DNA of 64,000 nt from Pseudomonas brassicacearum (GCF_000585995.1 NZ_CP007410.1:5359430-5423429), one strand, 5' to 3'. Positions 35,076-44,702 are shown, numbered from the stretch's first letter. A program made the numbers and translations. The notes: a model not told the origin generated them from the sequence alone.

Positions 35076-35639
35076 ATGACAGTCAGCTATTCCCTTCCCA
35101 AAAATGACGGTTTCGAACACCCCCCGGCAACCCGTGAACGTGGCAGCCGTGGCCCACGGGTTTTCGCGTCCGGCGATCTGAAACTGCTGTTGCTGGCGCT
35201 GATTGCCGAACAGCCTTGCCACGGCTATGACCTGATCCGCCGGATCGGGCACATGTTCGACGGTGCCTACAGTCCCAGCCCCGGCGTGATCTACCCGACC
35301 CTGACCTTCCTGGAAATGAGCACGCTAATCACCTGCGGCGTCGAGGACGGAAAAAAATGCTACAGAGTGACCGACGCCGGACGTCTATCCCTTGAAGACC
35401 AGGCCGTGGCGCTGGAGGAAGTGCGCAGGCGTATTGAAGCCAGCAAGCGCACGCTGCGCGGACAGGATCGGCCTCCGGAAATCCACGAAGCGGTGTATAA
35501 CCTGCGGCATGCGCTACAAAAGCATCCTGGCCACTGGAGCCCGGAAGAAATCATGCGGGTATGCGACTTGCTCAACGACACCGCCAAAGCCATTATCGAC
35601 GGCCCCGACCGTCCACCCGTTTCGGAGTCAACACCATGA
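35076..35639 (+). CDS. PadR family transcriptional repressor (YqjI-like)
   Basis: A 187-residue regulator. The winged helix region runs from GDLKLLLLALIAEQPCHGYD through GHMFDGAYSPSPGVIYPTLT to GKKCYRVTDAGRLSL, the PadR signature. A C-terminal helical domain of about 90 residues follows. In E. coli the PadR-family repressor YqjI controls itself and the ferric-siderophore reductase YqjH, and responds to nickel or iron. The same pair is adjacent here, as an operon with a 4-bp overlap. The E. coli protein has a histidine-rich N-terminus; this one does not, so metal sensing may differ. GGAG lies 9 nt before the ATG at 35076. Confidence 0.88.
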   Translation: MTVSYSLPKNDGFEHPPATRERGSRGPRVFASGDLKLLLLALIAEQPCHGYDLIRRIGHMFDGAYSPSPGVIYPTLTFLEMSTLITCGVEDGKKCYRVTDAGRLSLEDQAVALEEVRRRIEASKRTLRGQDRPPEIHEAVYNLRHALQKHPGHWSPEEIMRVCDLLNDTAKAIIDGPDRPPVSESTP

Positions 35640-36421
35640 CTGAAGTCGATCCCAACACCATTCACCGAGTCAACCACGAGGTCAAACGCCGTCGCCTGGA
35701 AGTCTTGCGGGTGCAGGACCTGACCCCGCGGATGCGCCGCATCACCGTCGGCGGGCCGGAACTGGCCGGGTTCGTCAGCCTGGGCACGGATGATCACGTA
35801 AAGCTGTTTTTCCCCCAGAACGCTGAGGAACGGGCGGCCCTGGAAAGCGTCAACCTCAGCGCCGGCAAGGCCCAGGGCGCGTTACCGGAAATGCGCGACT
35901 ACACCCCGCGCCGCTATGACCTGGACACCCTGGAGATGGACATCGACTTCGTGCTCCACGGCGACGGCCCTGCCTCGACCTGGGCGTCCCAGGCAGCGCC
36001 CGGGCAATACCTCGACATCGGTGGGCCACGGGGCTCGATGATCGTGCCGGACATCTTCGACAGCTACCTGCTGATCGGCGACGAAACCGCCCTCCCCGCC
36101 ATCGCCCGCCGCCTCGAAGGCCTGGCGCCGAACCGGCGTGCCCTGGTGGTGGTGGAGGTGGAAAACGGTGCCGAACAGCAGATTCTCCAGAGCCCGGCGC
36201 AACTGCACGTGATCTGGGTGCTGCGCGAAGGCCGCCAGGACAACCTGTTGACCACCGTGCAACAGCTGGAAGTCCCGACTGGCAAGCTGTACGCCTGGGT
36301 CGCCACCGAAAGCAAGGTGTCGCGGCAGATTCGCAAGGTGTTGCTGGACGAGAAAGGCTTGGATCAGGACTTCGTGAAGGCTGTGGGGTATTGGAAGGCG
36401 GAGGGGAGCGAGGAGGATTGA
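35636..36421 (+). CDS. Siderophore-interacting protein / ferric-siderophore reductase (YqjH/ViuB-like)
   Basis: A 261-residue flavin reductase. The FAD-binding region holds RMRRITVGGPELAGFVSLG and MRDYTPRRYD (R-x-Y-T type), followed by FVLHGDGPASTWASQAAPGQ. The C-terminal SIP domain has LLIGDETALPAIARRLEGL and WVATESKVSRQIRKVLL. Enzymes of this family use NADPH or NADH to reduce iron bound to siderophores in the cytoplasm and so release it. The start overlaps the stop of the PadR gene (ATGA). Expression is probably under the AAGATATATCTT boxes upstream. A REPIN follows. Confidence 0.9.
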   Translation: MTEVDPNTIHRVNHEVKRRRLEVLRVQDLTPRMRRITVGGPELAGFVSLGTDDHVKLFFPQNAEERAALESVNLSAGKAQGALPEMRDYTPRRYDLDTLEMDIDFVLHGDGPASTWASQAAPGQYLDIGGPRGSMIVPDIFDSYLLIGDETALPAIARRLEGLAPNRRALVVVEVENGAEQQILQSPAQLHVIWVLREGRQDNLLTTVQQLEVPTGKLYAWVATESKVSRQIRKVLLDEKGLDQDFVKAVGYWKAEGSEED

Positions 36422-36471
36422 GATATTGGCGGCGGCTGAACTACCCTGTCCCTCTGAACAACACAGACCCT

Positions 36472-36604
36472 GTGGCGAGGGAGCTTGCTCCCGCTGGGCT
36501 GCGCAGCAGCCCCCTCTCAAAGACCACTCAATTAACCTGATCCACCGGGTTGCCAAGCTATAGGGGCCGCTTCGCGCCCCAGCGGGAGCAAGCTCCCTCG
36601 CCAC
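36472..36604. repeat. REPIN, GGGAGCTTGCTCCC type
   Basis: Inverted REP arms with conserved inner sequence, between the reductase gene and the VUT transporter gene. Confidence 0.92.
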
Positions 36605-36658
36605 AGGGAATATCGCTATCCTTCAATATTTGGCACGACATTTCACCAGGTACCTCCC

Positions 36659-37126
36659 ATGCTCTTCCTGATCACCTACATCGCCAGCGTCGTGCTGATC
36701 AACTTCGCATTTTCCGCCGCGCCGCACCTGGACATCATCTGGTCGGCCTGGGGCGGGCTGGTGTTCATCCTGCGGGACATGGTGCAAACCCGCTTCGGCC
36801 ATGGCGCCATCGTGGCGATGCTGGCGGCGCTGGTGTTGTCCTACGTCACCTCGGACCCGACCATCGCGCTGGCCAGCGCCACTGCGTTCGCGGTGTCCGA
36901 GTGCATCGACTGGCTGGTGTTCACGATCACCAAACGCCCGTTGCATGATCGGCTGTGGATCAGTTCGGCCCTGAGCATTCCGTTGGACACGTTCATTTTC
37001 TTCGGCCTGATCGACGCCCTGACGCCGGGTGTGGTGATCACCGCCCTGGCCTCGAAATTCGCCGGGGTCACGGCCGTCTGGCTGATCATGGCCTGGCGTT
37101 TACGCAAGCAAACCGTCGCCATCTGA
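36659..37126 (+). CDS. VUT family transporter (YhhQ-related membrane protein)
   Basis: A 155-residue inner-membrane protein with about five hydrophobic segments. Markers are the family-like stretch WGGLVFILRDMVQTRFGHGA, ASATAFAVSECIDWLVFTIT, and RPLHDRLWISSALSIPLDTF. The VUT family includes YhhQ, a queuosine-precursor transporter; this member is shorter, so the substrate is only suggested. An upstream CCAGG may serve as ribosome site. It lies 100 bp before purT on the same strand, but the gap leaves room for a separate purT promoter. Confidence 0.8.
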   Translation: MLFLITYIASVVLINFAFSAAPHLDIIWSAWGGLVFILRDMVQTRFGHGAIVAMLAALVLSYVTSDPTIALASATAFAVSECIDWLVFTITKRPLHDRLWISSALSIPLDTFIFFGLIDALTPGVVITALASKFAGVTAVWLIMAWRLRKQTVAI

Positions 37127-37228
37127 AGCCAAACCCCGCGGTTCATGTAAAATGCCGCGCTTTCTCCCTATGGGAAGCTCGCCCGGCGCGCGACCCGCGA
37201 TGATCCGCTCCTGCTTGAGGACCTTCAG

Positions 37229-38410
37229 ATGACCCGTATCGGAACTCCATTGTCGCCCACCGCGACCCGCGTTTTGTTGTGTGGCAGCGGTGAGCTGGGC
37301 AAGGAAGTGGTAATCGAACTGCAGCGCCTGGGCGTTGAGGTGATTGCCGTGGATCGCTACGCCAATGCACCGGCCATGCAAGTGGCCCACCGCAGCCATG
37401 TGATCAACATGCTCGACGGTGCCGCCCTGCGCGCGGTGATCGAGGCCGAGAAGCCGCACTTCATCGTGCCGGAAATCGAAGCCATCGCCACTGCGACCCT
37501 GGTGGAACTGGAAGCCGAAGGCTTCACCGTGATCCCCACCGCTCGCGCCGCGCAGTTGACCATGAACCGTGAAGGCATCCGTCGCCTGGCCGCTGAAGAG
37601 CTGGGCCTGCCGACCTCGCCGTACTTCTTCGCCGACACCGTCGAAGACTACCGCAAGGCCGTGGAAACCCTGGGCTTCCCGTGCGTGGTCAAGCCGGTGA
37701 TGAGTTCCTCGGGCAAGGGCCAGAGCCTGCTGCGCAGTGTTGACGATGTGCAGAAAGCCTGGGACTACGCCCAGGAAGGTGGCCGCGCCGGCAAGGGCCG
37801 GGTGATCATCGAAGGTTTTATCGATTTCGATTATGAAATCACCCTGCTCACCGTGCGCCATGTCGGCGGCACAACGTTCTGCGCACCGGTCGGCCACCGT
37901 CAGGAAAAAGGCGACTACCAGGAATCCTGGCAGCCCCAGGCCATGAGCCCGGCGGCCCTGGCCGAATCCGAGCGCGTGGCCAAGGCCGTGACCGAGGCCC
38001 TGGGTGGCCGTGGCCTGTTTGGCGTCGAACTGTTCATCAAGGGTGATCAGGTGTGGTTCAGCGAAGTCTCGCCACGTCCCCACGACACCGGCCTGGTGAC
38101 GCTGATTTCCCAGGACCTGTCGCAATTCGCCCTGCACGCCCGCGCCATCCTTGGCCTGCCGATCCCGGCGATCCGCCAGTTCGGCCCATCGGCTTCTGCG
38201 GTGATCCTGGTGGAAGGCCAGTCGACCCAGACTGCTTTCGCCAACCTCGGCGCCGCCCTGAGCGAACCGGATACCGCGCTGCGCCTGTTCGGCAAACCGG
38301 AAGTCAACGGCCAACGCCGCCTGGGCGTGGCCCTGGCCCGCGACGAATCCATCGAAACCGCCCGCGCCAAGGCGACCCGGGCTTCGCAGGCGGTGAAGAT
38401 CGAGTTGTAA
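37229..38410 (+). CDS. purT: Formate-dependent phosphoribosylglycinamide formyltransferase 2
   Basis: A 393-residue ATP-grasp enzyme that converts GAR, formate and ATP to formyl-GAR in purine synthesis. The N-terminal domain shows [20 protein letters not shown] and [13 protein letters not shown]. The ATP-grasp core has [36 protein letters not shown], and [16 protein letters not shown] residues in [16 protein letters not shown]. Length equals the E. coli enzyme. GAGG lies 8 nt before the ATG. It lets formyl-GAR form without folate; purL, the next step, is also in this window at 56.6-60.5 kb but not linked. Confidence 0.95.
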   Translation: MTRIGTPLSPTATRVLLCGSGELGKEVVIELQRLGVEVIAVDRYANAPAMQVAHRSHVINMLDGAALRAVIEAEKPHFIVPEIEAIATATLVELEAEGFTVIPTARAAQLTMNREGIRRLAAEELGLPTSPYFFADTVEDYRKAVETLGFPCVVKPVMSSSGKGQSLLRSVDDVQKAWDYAQEGGRAGKGRVIIEGFIDFDYEITLLTVRHVGGTTFCAPVGHRQEKGDYQESWQPQAMSPAALAESERVAKAVTEALGGRGLFGVELFIKGDQVWFSEVSPRPHDTGLVTLISQDLSQFALHARAILGLPIPAIRQFGPSASAVILVEGQSTQTAFANLGAALSEPDTALRLFGKPEVNGQRRLGVALARDESIETARAKATRASQAVKIEL

Positions 38411-38431
38411 AACTGGCTGAATGCAAACCCC

Positions 38432-38562
38432 GTGGCGAGGGAGCTTGCTCCCGCTGGGGCGCGCAGCGGCCCTGAAACCCGGCGACGCGGTGGGTCAGGT
38501 TGATTGAGTGAGCTTTGAGAGGGGCTGCTGCGCAGCCCAGCGGGAGCAAGCTCCCTCGCCAC
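38432..38562. repeat. REPIN, GGGAGCTTGCTCCC type
   Basis: Inverted REP pair downstream of purT, followed by a short direct repetition AAGCTCAAAAGCTCAAAAGC at about 38566-38590. Confidence 0.92.
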
Positions 38563-38611
38563 AGAAGCTCAAAAGCTCAAAAGCTCAAAGGCCTGTATTC
38601 ACAGGGCAAAT

Positions 38612-38646
38612 AAAAAAGGCGACACCCGCAAAGGTGTCGCCTTTTT
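38612..38646. terminator. Bidirectional rho-independent terminator between purT and gcd
   Basis: AAAAAGGCGACACC and GGTGTCGCCTTTTT form a 14-bp stem around CGCAAA, with A- and T-runs on either side. It serves the two convergent genes. Confidence 0.95.
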
Positions 38647-38664
38647 CATGAGCGCCGGTTTTGC

Positions 38665-41079
38665 TTAATCCGGCAGCTTGTAGGCAATCACGTAGTCACC
38701 CTGCTTGGTGCCCAGGGAACCATGGCCGCCGGCGACGACCAGCACGTATTGCTTGCCGTCCTTGCCGGTGTAGGTCATCGGTGTGGTCTGGGCGCCGGCG
38801 GGCAGGCGGCCTTCCCACAGTTGCTTGCCGTTTTTCACGTCATAGGCGCGCAGGTACTGGTCGAGGGTGCCGCTCAGGAACGCCAGGCCACTGGCGGTGG
38901 TGAAGGGGCCGCCCAGGCTCGGTACGCCCATGCTCAGCGGGATCGGAACCGGTGAGCTGTCACGCACGGTGCCGTTCTTGTGCTTCCACAGGATCTTGTT
39001 GTTGGTCAGGTCCACAGCGGCCACATAGCCCCAGGCCGGTGCCTGGCAGGGCAAGCCCATGGGCGAGAGCAACGCTTCGAGGATCACGCCATAGGGCGCG
39101 CCTTTGTTCGGCTGCACGCCTTCGGTTTCGCTCTTGCGACCCGGACCGCCGGCCACTTCCGTCGCCGGCACCAATTTCGACTTGAACGCCATGTAGCTCG
39201 GGTTGACGAAGGCGATCTGGCGCACCGGATCCACCGAAATGCCGCCCCAGTCGAACACGCCGAAGTTACCCGGGTAGACGATCGAGCCTTGCAGCGACGG
39301 CGGCGTGAACATGCCGTCATAGCGCAGCGACTTGAAGTCGATCCGGCAGAGCATCTGGTCGAACGGGGTCACGCCCCACATGTCGCGTTCCTTGAGGACC
39401 GGCGGCACGAGGTTCAGGTCAGACATCGGCTGAGTCGGCGAGGTGTGATCGCCTTCCACCGCGCCTTGCGGCACCGGGATTTCCTTGATCGGGATAATCG
39501 GCTGGCCGTTGCTGCGGTCGAGCACGTAGATGCTGCCTTGCTTGGTGGAAGCCAACACCGCCGGTTTCACGCCGTCGGCGGTCTTCATGTCCATCAGGGT
39601 CGGTTGACCGCCGACGTCCATGTCCCACAGGTCGTGGTGAGTGAACTGGAAGTACCAGCGCACCTTGCCGGTGGCGATGTCCAGCGCGGTCAGGCCGGCA
39701 GCGTACTTTTCCGATTCCGGGGTACGCATGCCACCGAACTGGTCGGGGGTCTGGTTGCCCATCGGCAGGTAGAGCATGCCGAGTTTTTCATCGACGCTGA
39801 ACATGGACCACATGTTCGGCGAGTTGCGGGTGTAGACCTGGCCTTCGGCAATCGGCGTGGTGTCGTCCGGGTTGCCGCTGTCCCAATTCCATACCAGCTT
39901 GCCGGTGTGTACGTCGTAGGCACGGATCACACCGCTTGGCTCGTCGGTGGAGACGTTATCGGTGACATGGCCGCCGATCACTACCAGGTTCTGGGTGACG
40001 GCGGGTGGCGAGGTGGAGTAGTAGCCACCGGCGGTGAAGCCGCCGATGTTGGCGGTCAGGTCGACCTGGCCTTTGTCACCGAAGTCCTCGCACATCTTGC
40101 CGGTGTCGGCGTTGAGGGCGATCAGACGGGTGTCGGCGGTCGGCAGGAAGATCCGGCGCGGGCAGACGGTGCTGGCTGGCGTGGTGCTGGCCGCGCCCGT
40201 CGGGCTCTGTTCGGCCGAGGCGTATACCGCATCATCGTGGTAAGTCACGCCACGGCAGGTCATGTGCGCCCAACCCTTGAAGTTCTGCGCTTTTTGCGTA
40301 GAAAGCTTCGGATCGAAACGCCAGATTTCCTTGCCGGTCTCCGGTTCCAGGGCAATCACCTGGCTGTGGGGCGTGCACACGTAGAGCATGCCGTTGACCT
40401 TCAGCGGGGTGTTTTCAGCGGTAGTCTCGCCGGGATCGTTCGGCCCCGGCAGGTCGCCGGTGCGGAACGTCCAGGCTTCCTTCAGGTTGCTGACGTTTTG
40501 CGGGGTGATCTGCGCCAGCGGCGAATAACGGTCGCCATGGGCACTGCGGCCGTAGGAGTTCCAGTCGCCATCCGGCATGGCCGGCGCGGTGTTGGTCATG
40601 CCCGGCACGGCGTCGCGGTCCAGTTGACCCTTGATTTCACCCGGGTTGGTGAACTGGCTGGCGAGTGCGGCGACACCGGCGATGACCACGGCGGCGCCCA
40701 GTGCGCGGGTTCCCATGGGCGAGGCATCGGCGGTCAGCAACGGACGGCGGAACCACGGCAGCAACAGGACGATGCCCAGGGCGAAGAACATCGCCAGGCG
40801 CGGCACCAGTTGCCACCAATCCAGGCCCACTTCCCACAGCGCCCACACGGTGCTGGCGAACAGCACCAGCGCATACAGGCCGAGGGCCGCACGACGGGCC
40901 ATGATCAGCAGCACGCCGGTCAGCGCCAGGCCGATACCGGCCAACAGGTAGTACAGCGAGCCGCCAAGCGTGCTCAACTTGACTCCCCCGGCCAACAGGG
41001 CCAGGCCCATCAATAGAAGCAGAATGCCGAGCAGGCTCGGTAGCAGACGGCTTCGACTCAAAGCACCCTCAGTGCTCAT
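38665..41079 (-). CDS. gcd: Membrane-bound PQQ-dependent glucose dehydrogenase
   Basis: An 804-residue quinoprotein. Five membrane helices at the N-terminus (about residues 10-140) anchor a periplasmic beta-propeller with DGDWNSYGRSAHGDRYSPLA, TPLKVNGMLYVCTPHSQVIA, WAHMTCRGVTYHDD, FQFTHHDLWDMDVGGQPTL and MGNQTPDQFGG. It oxidises glucose to gluconolactone in the periplasm and passes electrons to ubiquinone, the entry to gluconate metabolism and phosphate solubilisation in fluorescent pseudomonads. Length fits the family. The last residues VLVVAGGHGSLGTKQGDYVI are also typical. It stands alone, convergent with purT, with a shared terminator. Confidence 0.96.
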   Translation of the reverse strand: MSTEGALSRSRLLPSLLGILLLLMGLALLAGGVKLSTLGGSLYYLLAGIGLALTGVLLIMARRAALGLYALVLFASTVWALWEVGLDWWQLVPRLAMFFALGIVLLLPWFRRPLLTADASPMGTRALGAAVVIAGVAALASQFTNPGEIKGQLDRDAVPGMTNTAPAMPDGDWNSYGRSAHGDRYSPLAQITPQNVSNLKEAWTFRTGDLPGPNDPGETTAENTPLKVNGMLYVCTPHSQVIALEPETGKEIWRFDPKLSTQKAQNFKGWAHMTCRGVTYHDDAVYASAEQSPTGAASTTPASTVCPRRIFLPTADTRLIALNADTGKMCEDFGDKGQVDLTANIGGFTAGGYYSTSPPAVTQNLVVIGGHVTDNVSTDEPSGVIRAYDVHTGKLVWNWDSGNPDDTTPIAEGQVYTRNSPNMWSMFSVDEKLGMLYLPMGNQTPDQFGGMRTPESEKYAAGLTALDIATGKVRWYFQFTHHDLWDMDVGGQPTLMDMKTADGVKPAVLASTKQGSIYVLDRSNGQPIIPIKEIPVPQGAVEGDHTSPTQPMSDLNLVPPVLKERDMWGVTPFDQMLCRIDFKSLRYDGMFTPPSLQGSIVYPGNFGVFDWGGISVDPVRQIAFVNPSYMAFKSKLVPATEVAGGPGRKSETEGVQPNKGAPYGVILEALLSPMGLPCQAPAWGYVAAVDLTNNKILWKHKNGTVRDSSPVPIPLSMGVPSLGGPFTTASGLAFLSGTLDQYLRAYDVKNGKQLWEGRLPAGAQTTPMTYTGKDGKQYVLVVAGGHGSLGTKQGDYVIAYKLPD

Positions 41080-41609
41080 AGTGTGATTCTCCGTGATGTT
41101 TTAAGGAGTCCCGCGCAAGTAGTCACTTTAGATGACGGTCTTGAGGGGGCATGGTTCAGTTGAAAAAGGCAAATTCGGTTGACGCAGTCCCTGTGGGAGC
41201 GGGCTTGCTCGCGAATGCGGTGGATCAGTCAATACAGGGCTGAAGGTGAAATCGCTTTCGCGAGCAAGCCCGCTCCCACAGGAACTCGTTCGTCATACAT
41301 GCTCGGACAGCGCTGTCTTTCAGAGTCTGGGTATCGAGCATGGAGATGGCTTTCTTTGATCTTTTAAGGGAGTGAGCTGAACGCAGAGGCTTTGCCACGC
41401 CAGAAGAAGCGTTTCAGCAGGCGGCGCAAGGATAATGTCCTGTTACTCATAGAGAAAGCGCTTTTGTTGACATGGATCATTTCGGTTTTGGTAACAGTGT
41501 GCCCAGCGCGAGCCTGGCTTTGTATACCGCGATGAAGGCTATGCTTCCACCACAGGGGGCACCTCGGCTAAGGTGCGCGGCTTTCACCCTTTTCGCGCAA
41601 AGGCCTCCC
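41080..41609. other. Intergenic region with one REP pair
   Basis: 530 bp between divergent genes. It contains a REP-like pair at 41192-41280. A TTGACA lies at 41467-41472 without a convincing -10 partner. Nothing else recognisable. Confidence 0.6.
41192..41280. repeat. REP pair of the TGTGGGAGCGGGCTTGCTCGCGA family
   Basis: Two inverted arms (TGTGGGAGCGGGCTTGC and complement) about 90 bp end to end. This is the same family as the arms within the 250-bp tandem duplication near 3.5-4.0 kb. Confidence 0.9.
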
Positions 41610-41840
41610 ATGAACGAACCCAACAACAACCCGCTGCACGGCGTGACGCTGGAGCAGATCCTCAACGCCCTGGTGCAGCACTACGAATGGTCGGGGCTGG
41701 CCGAGCGCATCGATATCCGTTGCTTCAAGAGCGACCCGAGCATCAAGTCGAGCCTGACCTTCTTGCGCAAGACGCCATGGGCGCGGGAGAAAGTCGAGCG
41801 CCTGTACATCAAGTTGATGCGCACCAAGCGGCCGGACTGA
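41610..41840 (+). CDS. VF530 family DNA-binding protein (DUF2132)
   Basis: A 76-residue small protein matching the VF530/DUF2132 family from start to end: [29 protein letters not shown] residues as [14 protein letters not shown], and [20 protein letters not shown]. The family is described as double-stranded DNA-binding; its cellular role is not established. The ATG at 41610 gives the family length. The membrane-protein gene downstream begins 4 bp after its stop, so the two are probably cotranscribed. Confidence 0.9.
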   Translation: MNEPNNNPLHGVTLEQILNALVQHYEWSGLAERIDIRCFKSDPSIKSSLTFLRKTPWAREKVERLYIKLMRTKRPD

Positions 41841-41843
41841 GCC

Positions 41844-42503
41844 ATGGGCACGCATATCGCTCGGCGTCCCGCGCGGCTCGTGGCGGTGGCGGCATTGCTC
41901 GGCTGGATGGGCTTGAGCATCCAGCTGTACCTGATTCTGTTGGGCCGCTGGGAACTGGGCGCGAGCCTGCTGGGCGGGCTGGTGAACTTCTGCAGTTTCT
42001 TCACGGTGATGACCAACACCCTGGTGGCCGTGGTCCTGACCTGGGAACTGACCCCTCGCCAATCCGCGGCCCGGCGCTGGTTCCTGTTGCCCAGCGTGCG
42101 CAGCGGCATCGCGGTGAGCATCGCCGTGGTCAGCCTGGCCTACAACCTGCTGCTGCGCCACCTCTGGCAACCCGAAGGCTGGCAATTCGTGGCCGACGAG
42201 TTGCTGCACGACGTGATGCCCTTGCTGTACCTCGCCTATTGGTGGCTGCATGTGCCCAAAGGCACCTTGCGCCTGCGCCACATCGGGCTTTGGGTGATCT
42301 ACCCCTTGGTGTATTTCGCCTATGTGTTGCTGCGAGGAAATTTATTGGCCGCGTACCCCTACCCTTTCATCGATGTGGCGAACCTGGGTTATCCACAGGT
42401 GTTCATCAATGCCGGGGGGATATTGGCGGGGTTTGTCGGGATTGCGCTGGCGGTGGTGGGGGTGGATCGGTGGTTGGGGCGGCGGCCATCTAAAGCCTTG
42501 TGA
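41844..42503 (+). CDS. Pr6Pr family membrane protein
   Basis: A 219-residue inner-membrane protein with about six helices. The run LVNFCSFFTVMTNTLVAVVL, then YNLLLRHLWQPEGWQFVADE, LLHDVMPLLYLAYWWL, and NLGYPQVFINAGGILAGF are the conserved segments of the Pr6Pr family, related to the FAR-17a/AIG1 group. Function is not known. It follows the VF530 gene by 3 bp and is ended by a REPIN. Confidence 0.85.
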   Translation: MGTHIARRPARLVAVAALLGWMGLSIQLYLILLGRWELGASLLGGLVNFCSFFTVMTNTLVAVVLTWELTPRQSAARRWFLLPSVRSGIAVSIAVVSLAYNLLLRHLWQPEGWQFVADELLHDVMPLLYLAYWWLHVPKGTLRLRHIGLWVIYPLVYFAYVLLRGNLLAAYPYPFIDVANLGYPQVFINAGGILAGFVGIALAVVGVDRWLGRRPSKAL

Positions 42504-42512
42504 GATGCCTTT

Positions 42513-42636
42513 GTGGCGAGGGAGCTTGCTCCCGCTGGGCTGCGCAGCAGACCCCTTGGATCTGCCAGACGCACCGAGTAGCCAGTGTGTTATTGGGGCT
42601 GCTTCGCAGCCCAGCGGGAGCAAGCTCCCTCGCCAC
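42513..42636. repeat. REPIN, GGGAGCTTGCTCCC type
   Basis: Inverted REP pair between convergent genes (Pr6Pr membrane protein and DUF1289 protein). Confidence 0.92.
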
Positions 42637-42658
42637 AGGGGGCGTACACAAATAGATA

Positions 42659-42868
42659 TCAGGGCCGAGCAGGCAACATCCACACCAATCCACTGGCCTT
42701 GGCCCGCTCATGACACAACGCCAGGACATTGCGTCGTTCCTCGTTGTCCATCCGGCTCCACCGAGTGATTTCCACCACAGTGCGCTGGCAGCCGGTGCAG
42801 ATGTCGTCATCGTCCAGCGCGCAGACGTTCACGCAGGGCGAGCGAACCGGACGTTCGGGCGTGGTCAT
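42659..42868 (-). CDS. DUF1289 cysteine-rich small protein
   Basis: A 69-residue protein with [20 protein letters not shown], the DUF1289 pattern C-x3-C-x8-C-x2-C, and a tail that fits the family ([19 protein letters not shown]). The four cysteines suggest a zinc or iron site. Role unknown. Its ATG overlaps the stop of the gamma carbonic anhydrase gene by 4 bp, so it is the distal gene of a minus-strand operon with that gene and the CoA pyrophosphatase. Confidence 0.9.
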   Translation of the reverse strand: MTTPERPVRSPCVNVCALDDDDICTGCQRTVVEITRWSRMDNEERRNVLALCHERAKASGLVWMLPARP

Positions 42869-43389
42869 GGTTCTTGCTCCGCCAGGTCGCGGGCGTAGCG
42901 CTGCGAGTTATGCACATAGTGCGCCGCGCTGGCCTCGAGCATCTTCTTCTGGGCTTCGGTCAATTCCCGCACCACCTTGCCAGGCGAGCCCATCACCAGG
43001 GATCCATCGGGGATCTCTTTGTTTTCGCCGATCAGCGAGTTGGCGCCGATGATGCAGTGTTTGCCGATCTTCGCGCCGTTGAGGATCACCGCATTGATGC
43101 CGATGAGGCTGTAGTCATCCACCGTGCAGCCGTGGAGCATGGCGTTATGGCCGATGGTCACACCAGTGCCGATGGTCAGCGGATAGCCCATGTCGGTGTG
43201 CATCACCGTGCCGTCCTGCACATTGCTGTTCTTGCCGATCAGGATCAATTCGTTGTCACCGCGCAGCACGGCGTTGAACCAGACGTTGGCGCCCTCTTCG
43301 AGGCGGACCTTGCCCACCAGCGTGGCATTGGGCGCGACCCAGCTTTGTGGGTGGGTTTCGACACGGGCATCGCCCAGGCGGTATTTCAT
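42865..43389 (-). CDS. Gamma-carbonic-anhydrase family protein (YrdA/PaaY-like)
   Basis: A 174-residue left-handed beta-helix hexapeptide-repeat protein. The repeats run from [20 protein letters not shown] to [20 protein letters not shown]. Histidines in [18 protein letters not shown] are at the positions that bind zinc in the gamma class. Members are trimers; carbonic anhydrase activity varies. The ATG is at 43389, about 16 bp after the NudL-type gene, and its stop overlaps the DUF1289 gene. Confidence 0.92.
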   Translation of the reverse strand: MKYRLGDARVETHPQSWVAPNATLVGKVRLEEGANVWFNAVLRGDNELILIGKNSNVQDGTVMHTDMGYPLTIGTGVTIGHNAMLHGCTVDDYSLIGINAVILNGAKIGKHCIIGANSLIGENKEIPDGSLVMGSPGKVVRELTEAQKKMLEASAAHYVHNSQRYARDLAEQEP

Positions 43390-43405
43390 GAGGATCCTCG
43401 GGGCG

Positions 43406-44005
43406 TCAGGTATTGATGAAGCTCTTGGGCGGTTTGTGCAGGTCGATGCCGGCGTCGAACATCAGGTTGACCAGTTCGACGACCATGATCGCCGTCAGCC
43501 CCCAGATCTTGTATTCGCCAAAGCGATAGCTGGGCACGTACCAACTGTGGCCCTGGTAATCGATGCGGTGCGTGTGTTCGCGCGGGTCCTTGCGGAAGAA
43601 CTCCAGCGGCACGCTGAACACCGCGGCGATCTCGGCATCGTTGGCCTGGTACTCGACGTAATCCGGAATCACTCCGACATACGGCGTGACCTTGATGCCA
43701 TGCAGGGAGATCAGTGGGCTGAGGGGCCCGATCACTTCCACCAGGCCGGGAGGCAGGCCGATTTCTTCCTCGGCTTCGCGCAGGGCAGTGAAGATCAGGT
43801 CCGGGTCTTCCGGGTCGCGACGTCCGCCGGGGAACGCCACTTCGCCGCCATGGGTCGAGAGCCCACTGGCGCGCAGGGTCAAGACCAGTTCCGGTTCGTC
43901 ACTGCGGGTAATCGGCACCAGCACCGCCGCTTCAGGAAAACGTCGGTCGGTCTCCAGGGTACGCGGGGTATGGTTGCTTACTCGATGCAGTAGCTCGTCC
44001 AGCAT
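43406..44005 (-). CDS. CoA pyrophosphatase, Nudix family (NudL/YeaB-like)
   Basis: A 199-residue Nudix hydrolase. The CoA-pyrophosphatase extension [20 protein letters not shown] is followed directly by the Nudix helix [20 protein letters not shown], and [19 protein letters not shown] follows. Members split coenzyme A or its oxidised forms into phosphopantetheine and ADP. It is the first gene of a minus-strand group with the gamma carbonic anhydrase and DUF1289 genes, and is divergent from a second Nudix gene. Confidence 0.92.
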   Translation of the reverse strand: MLDELLHRVSNHTPRTLETDRRFPEAAVLVPITRSDEPELVLTLRASGLSTHGGEVAFPGGRRDPEDPDLIFTALREAEEEIGLPPGLVEVIGPLSPLISLHGIKVTPYVGVIPDYVEYQANDAEIAAVFSVPLEFFRKDPREHTHRIDYQGHSWYVPSYRFGEYKIWGLTAIMVVELVNLMFDAGIDLHKPPKSFINT

Positions 44006-44150
44006 GAGACTTCTCGATTTATTCGCTACCTTGCATCATGCACCAATCATGCAGGCGGCCCAACCCCCGGACCGCGTCGTGTCGCGAAACGACAACTTGC
44101 CGACCCCGCCCATGCACGCCAAGATAGGCGCAGCATTCAGGAATCCAAGC

Positions 44151-44702
44151 ATGAAATTCTGCAGCCAGTGCGGTAACCCGGTGACCCAGCGCATACCCGA
44201 AGGCGACTCGCGCCTGCGCTTTGTGTGCGACACCTGCCACACCATCCATTACCAGAACCCCAACATCGTCGCCGGTTGCGTGCCGACCTGGGGCAGCAAA
44301 GTCTTGTTGTGTCGGCGCGCCATCGAACCGCGGCGCGGTTACTGGACGCTGCCGGCGGGCTTCATGGAAAACGGCGAAACGGTCGAACAGGCCGCCGTGC
44401 GCGAAACCGCCGAAGAAGCCTGCGCCCGGGTGCGAAATTTAAGCATCTATACGCTGATCGACGTACCGCACATCAGCCAAGTGCATGTATTCTTCCGCGC
44501 CGAGCTGGTGGACGAAGATTTCGCCGCCGGGCCCGAGAGCCTGGAAGTGAAACTGTTCGACGAAGCGGACATTCCCTGGGATGAGCTGGCGTTCCGCACA
44601 GTGGGCCGCACCCTGGAATATTTCTATGCGGACCGCCAAGCCGAGGATTACCCGGTGCGATCCGAATCGATTCCGCCACTGGCTCAGCCTGCCAATACAT
44701 AA
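44151..44702 (+). CDS. Nudix hydrolase with zinc ribbon
   Basis: A 183-residue protein. An N-terminal zinc ribbon (MKFCSQCGNP, then FVCDTCHTIHYQNPNIVAG) precedes a Nudix domain with WTLPAGFMENGETVEQAA and RETAEEACARV. The Nudix box glycine after EE is alanine-cysteine here (AEEACA), a change common in this subgroup. The layout resembles the C-terminal half of NadC/NudC-type NADH pyrophosphatases, but the typical NudC residue pattern is not complete, so NAD(H)-related substrates are only possible. It starts at the ATG at 44151 and is divergent from the CoA pyrophosphatase. Confidence 0.88.
   Translation: MKFCSQCGNPVTQRIPEGDSRLRFVCDTCHTIHYQNPNIVAGCVPTWGSKVLLCRRAIEPRRGYWTLPAGFMENGETVEQAAVRETAEEACARVRNLSIYTLIDVPHISQVHVFFRAELVDEDFAAGPESLEVKLFDEADIPWDELAFRTVGRTLEYFYADRQAEDYPVRSESIPPLAQPANT

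Noticed and set aside
38980-41016. Long plus-strand open frame opposite gcd
   Set aside because: Shadow frame with low-complexity composition. The glucose dehydrogenase motifs on the minus strand explain the region.
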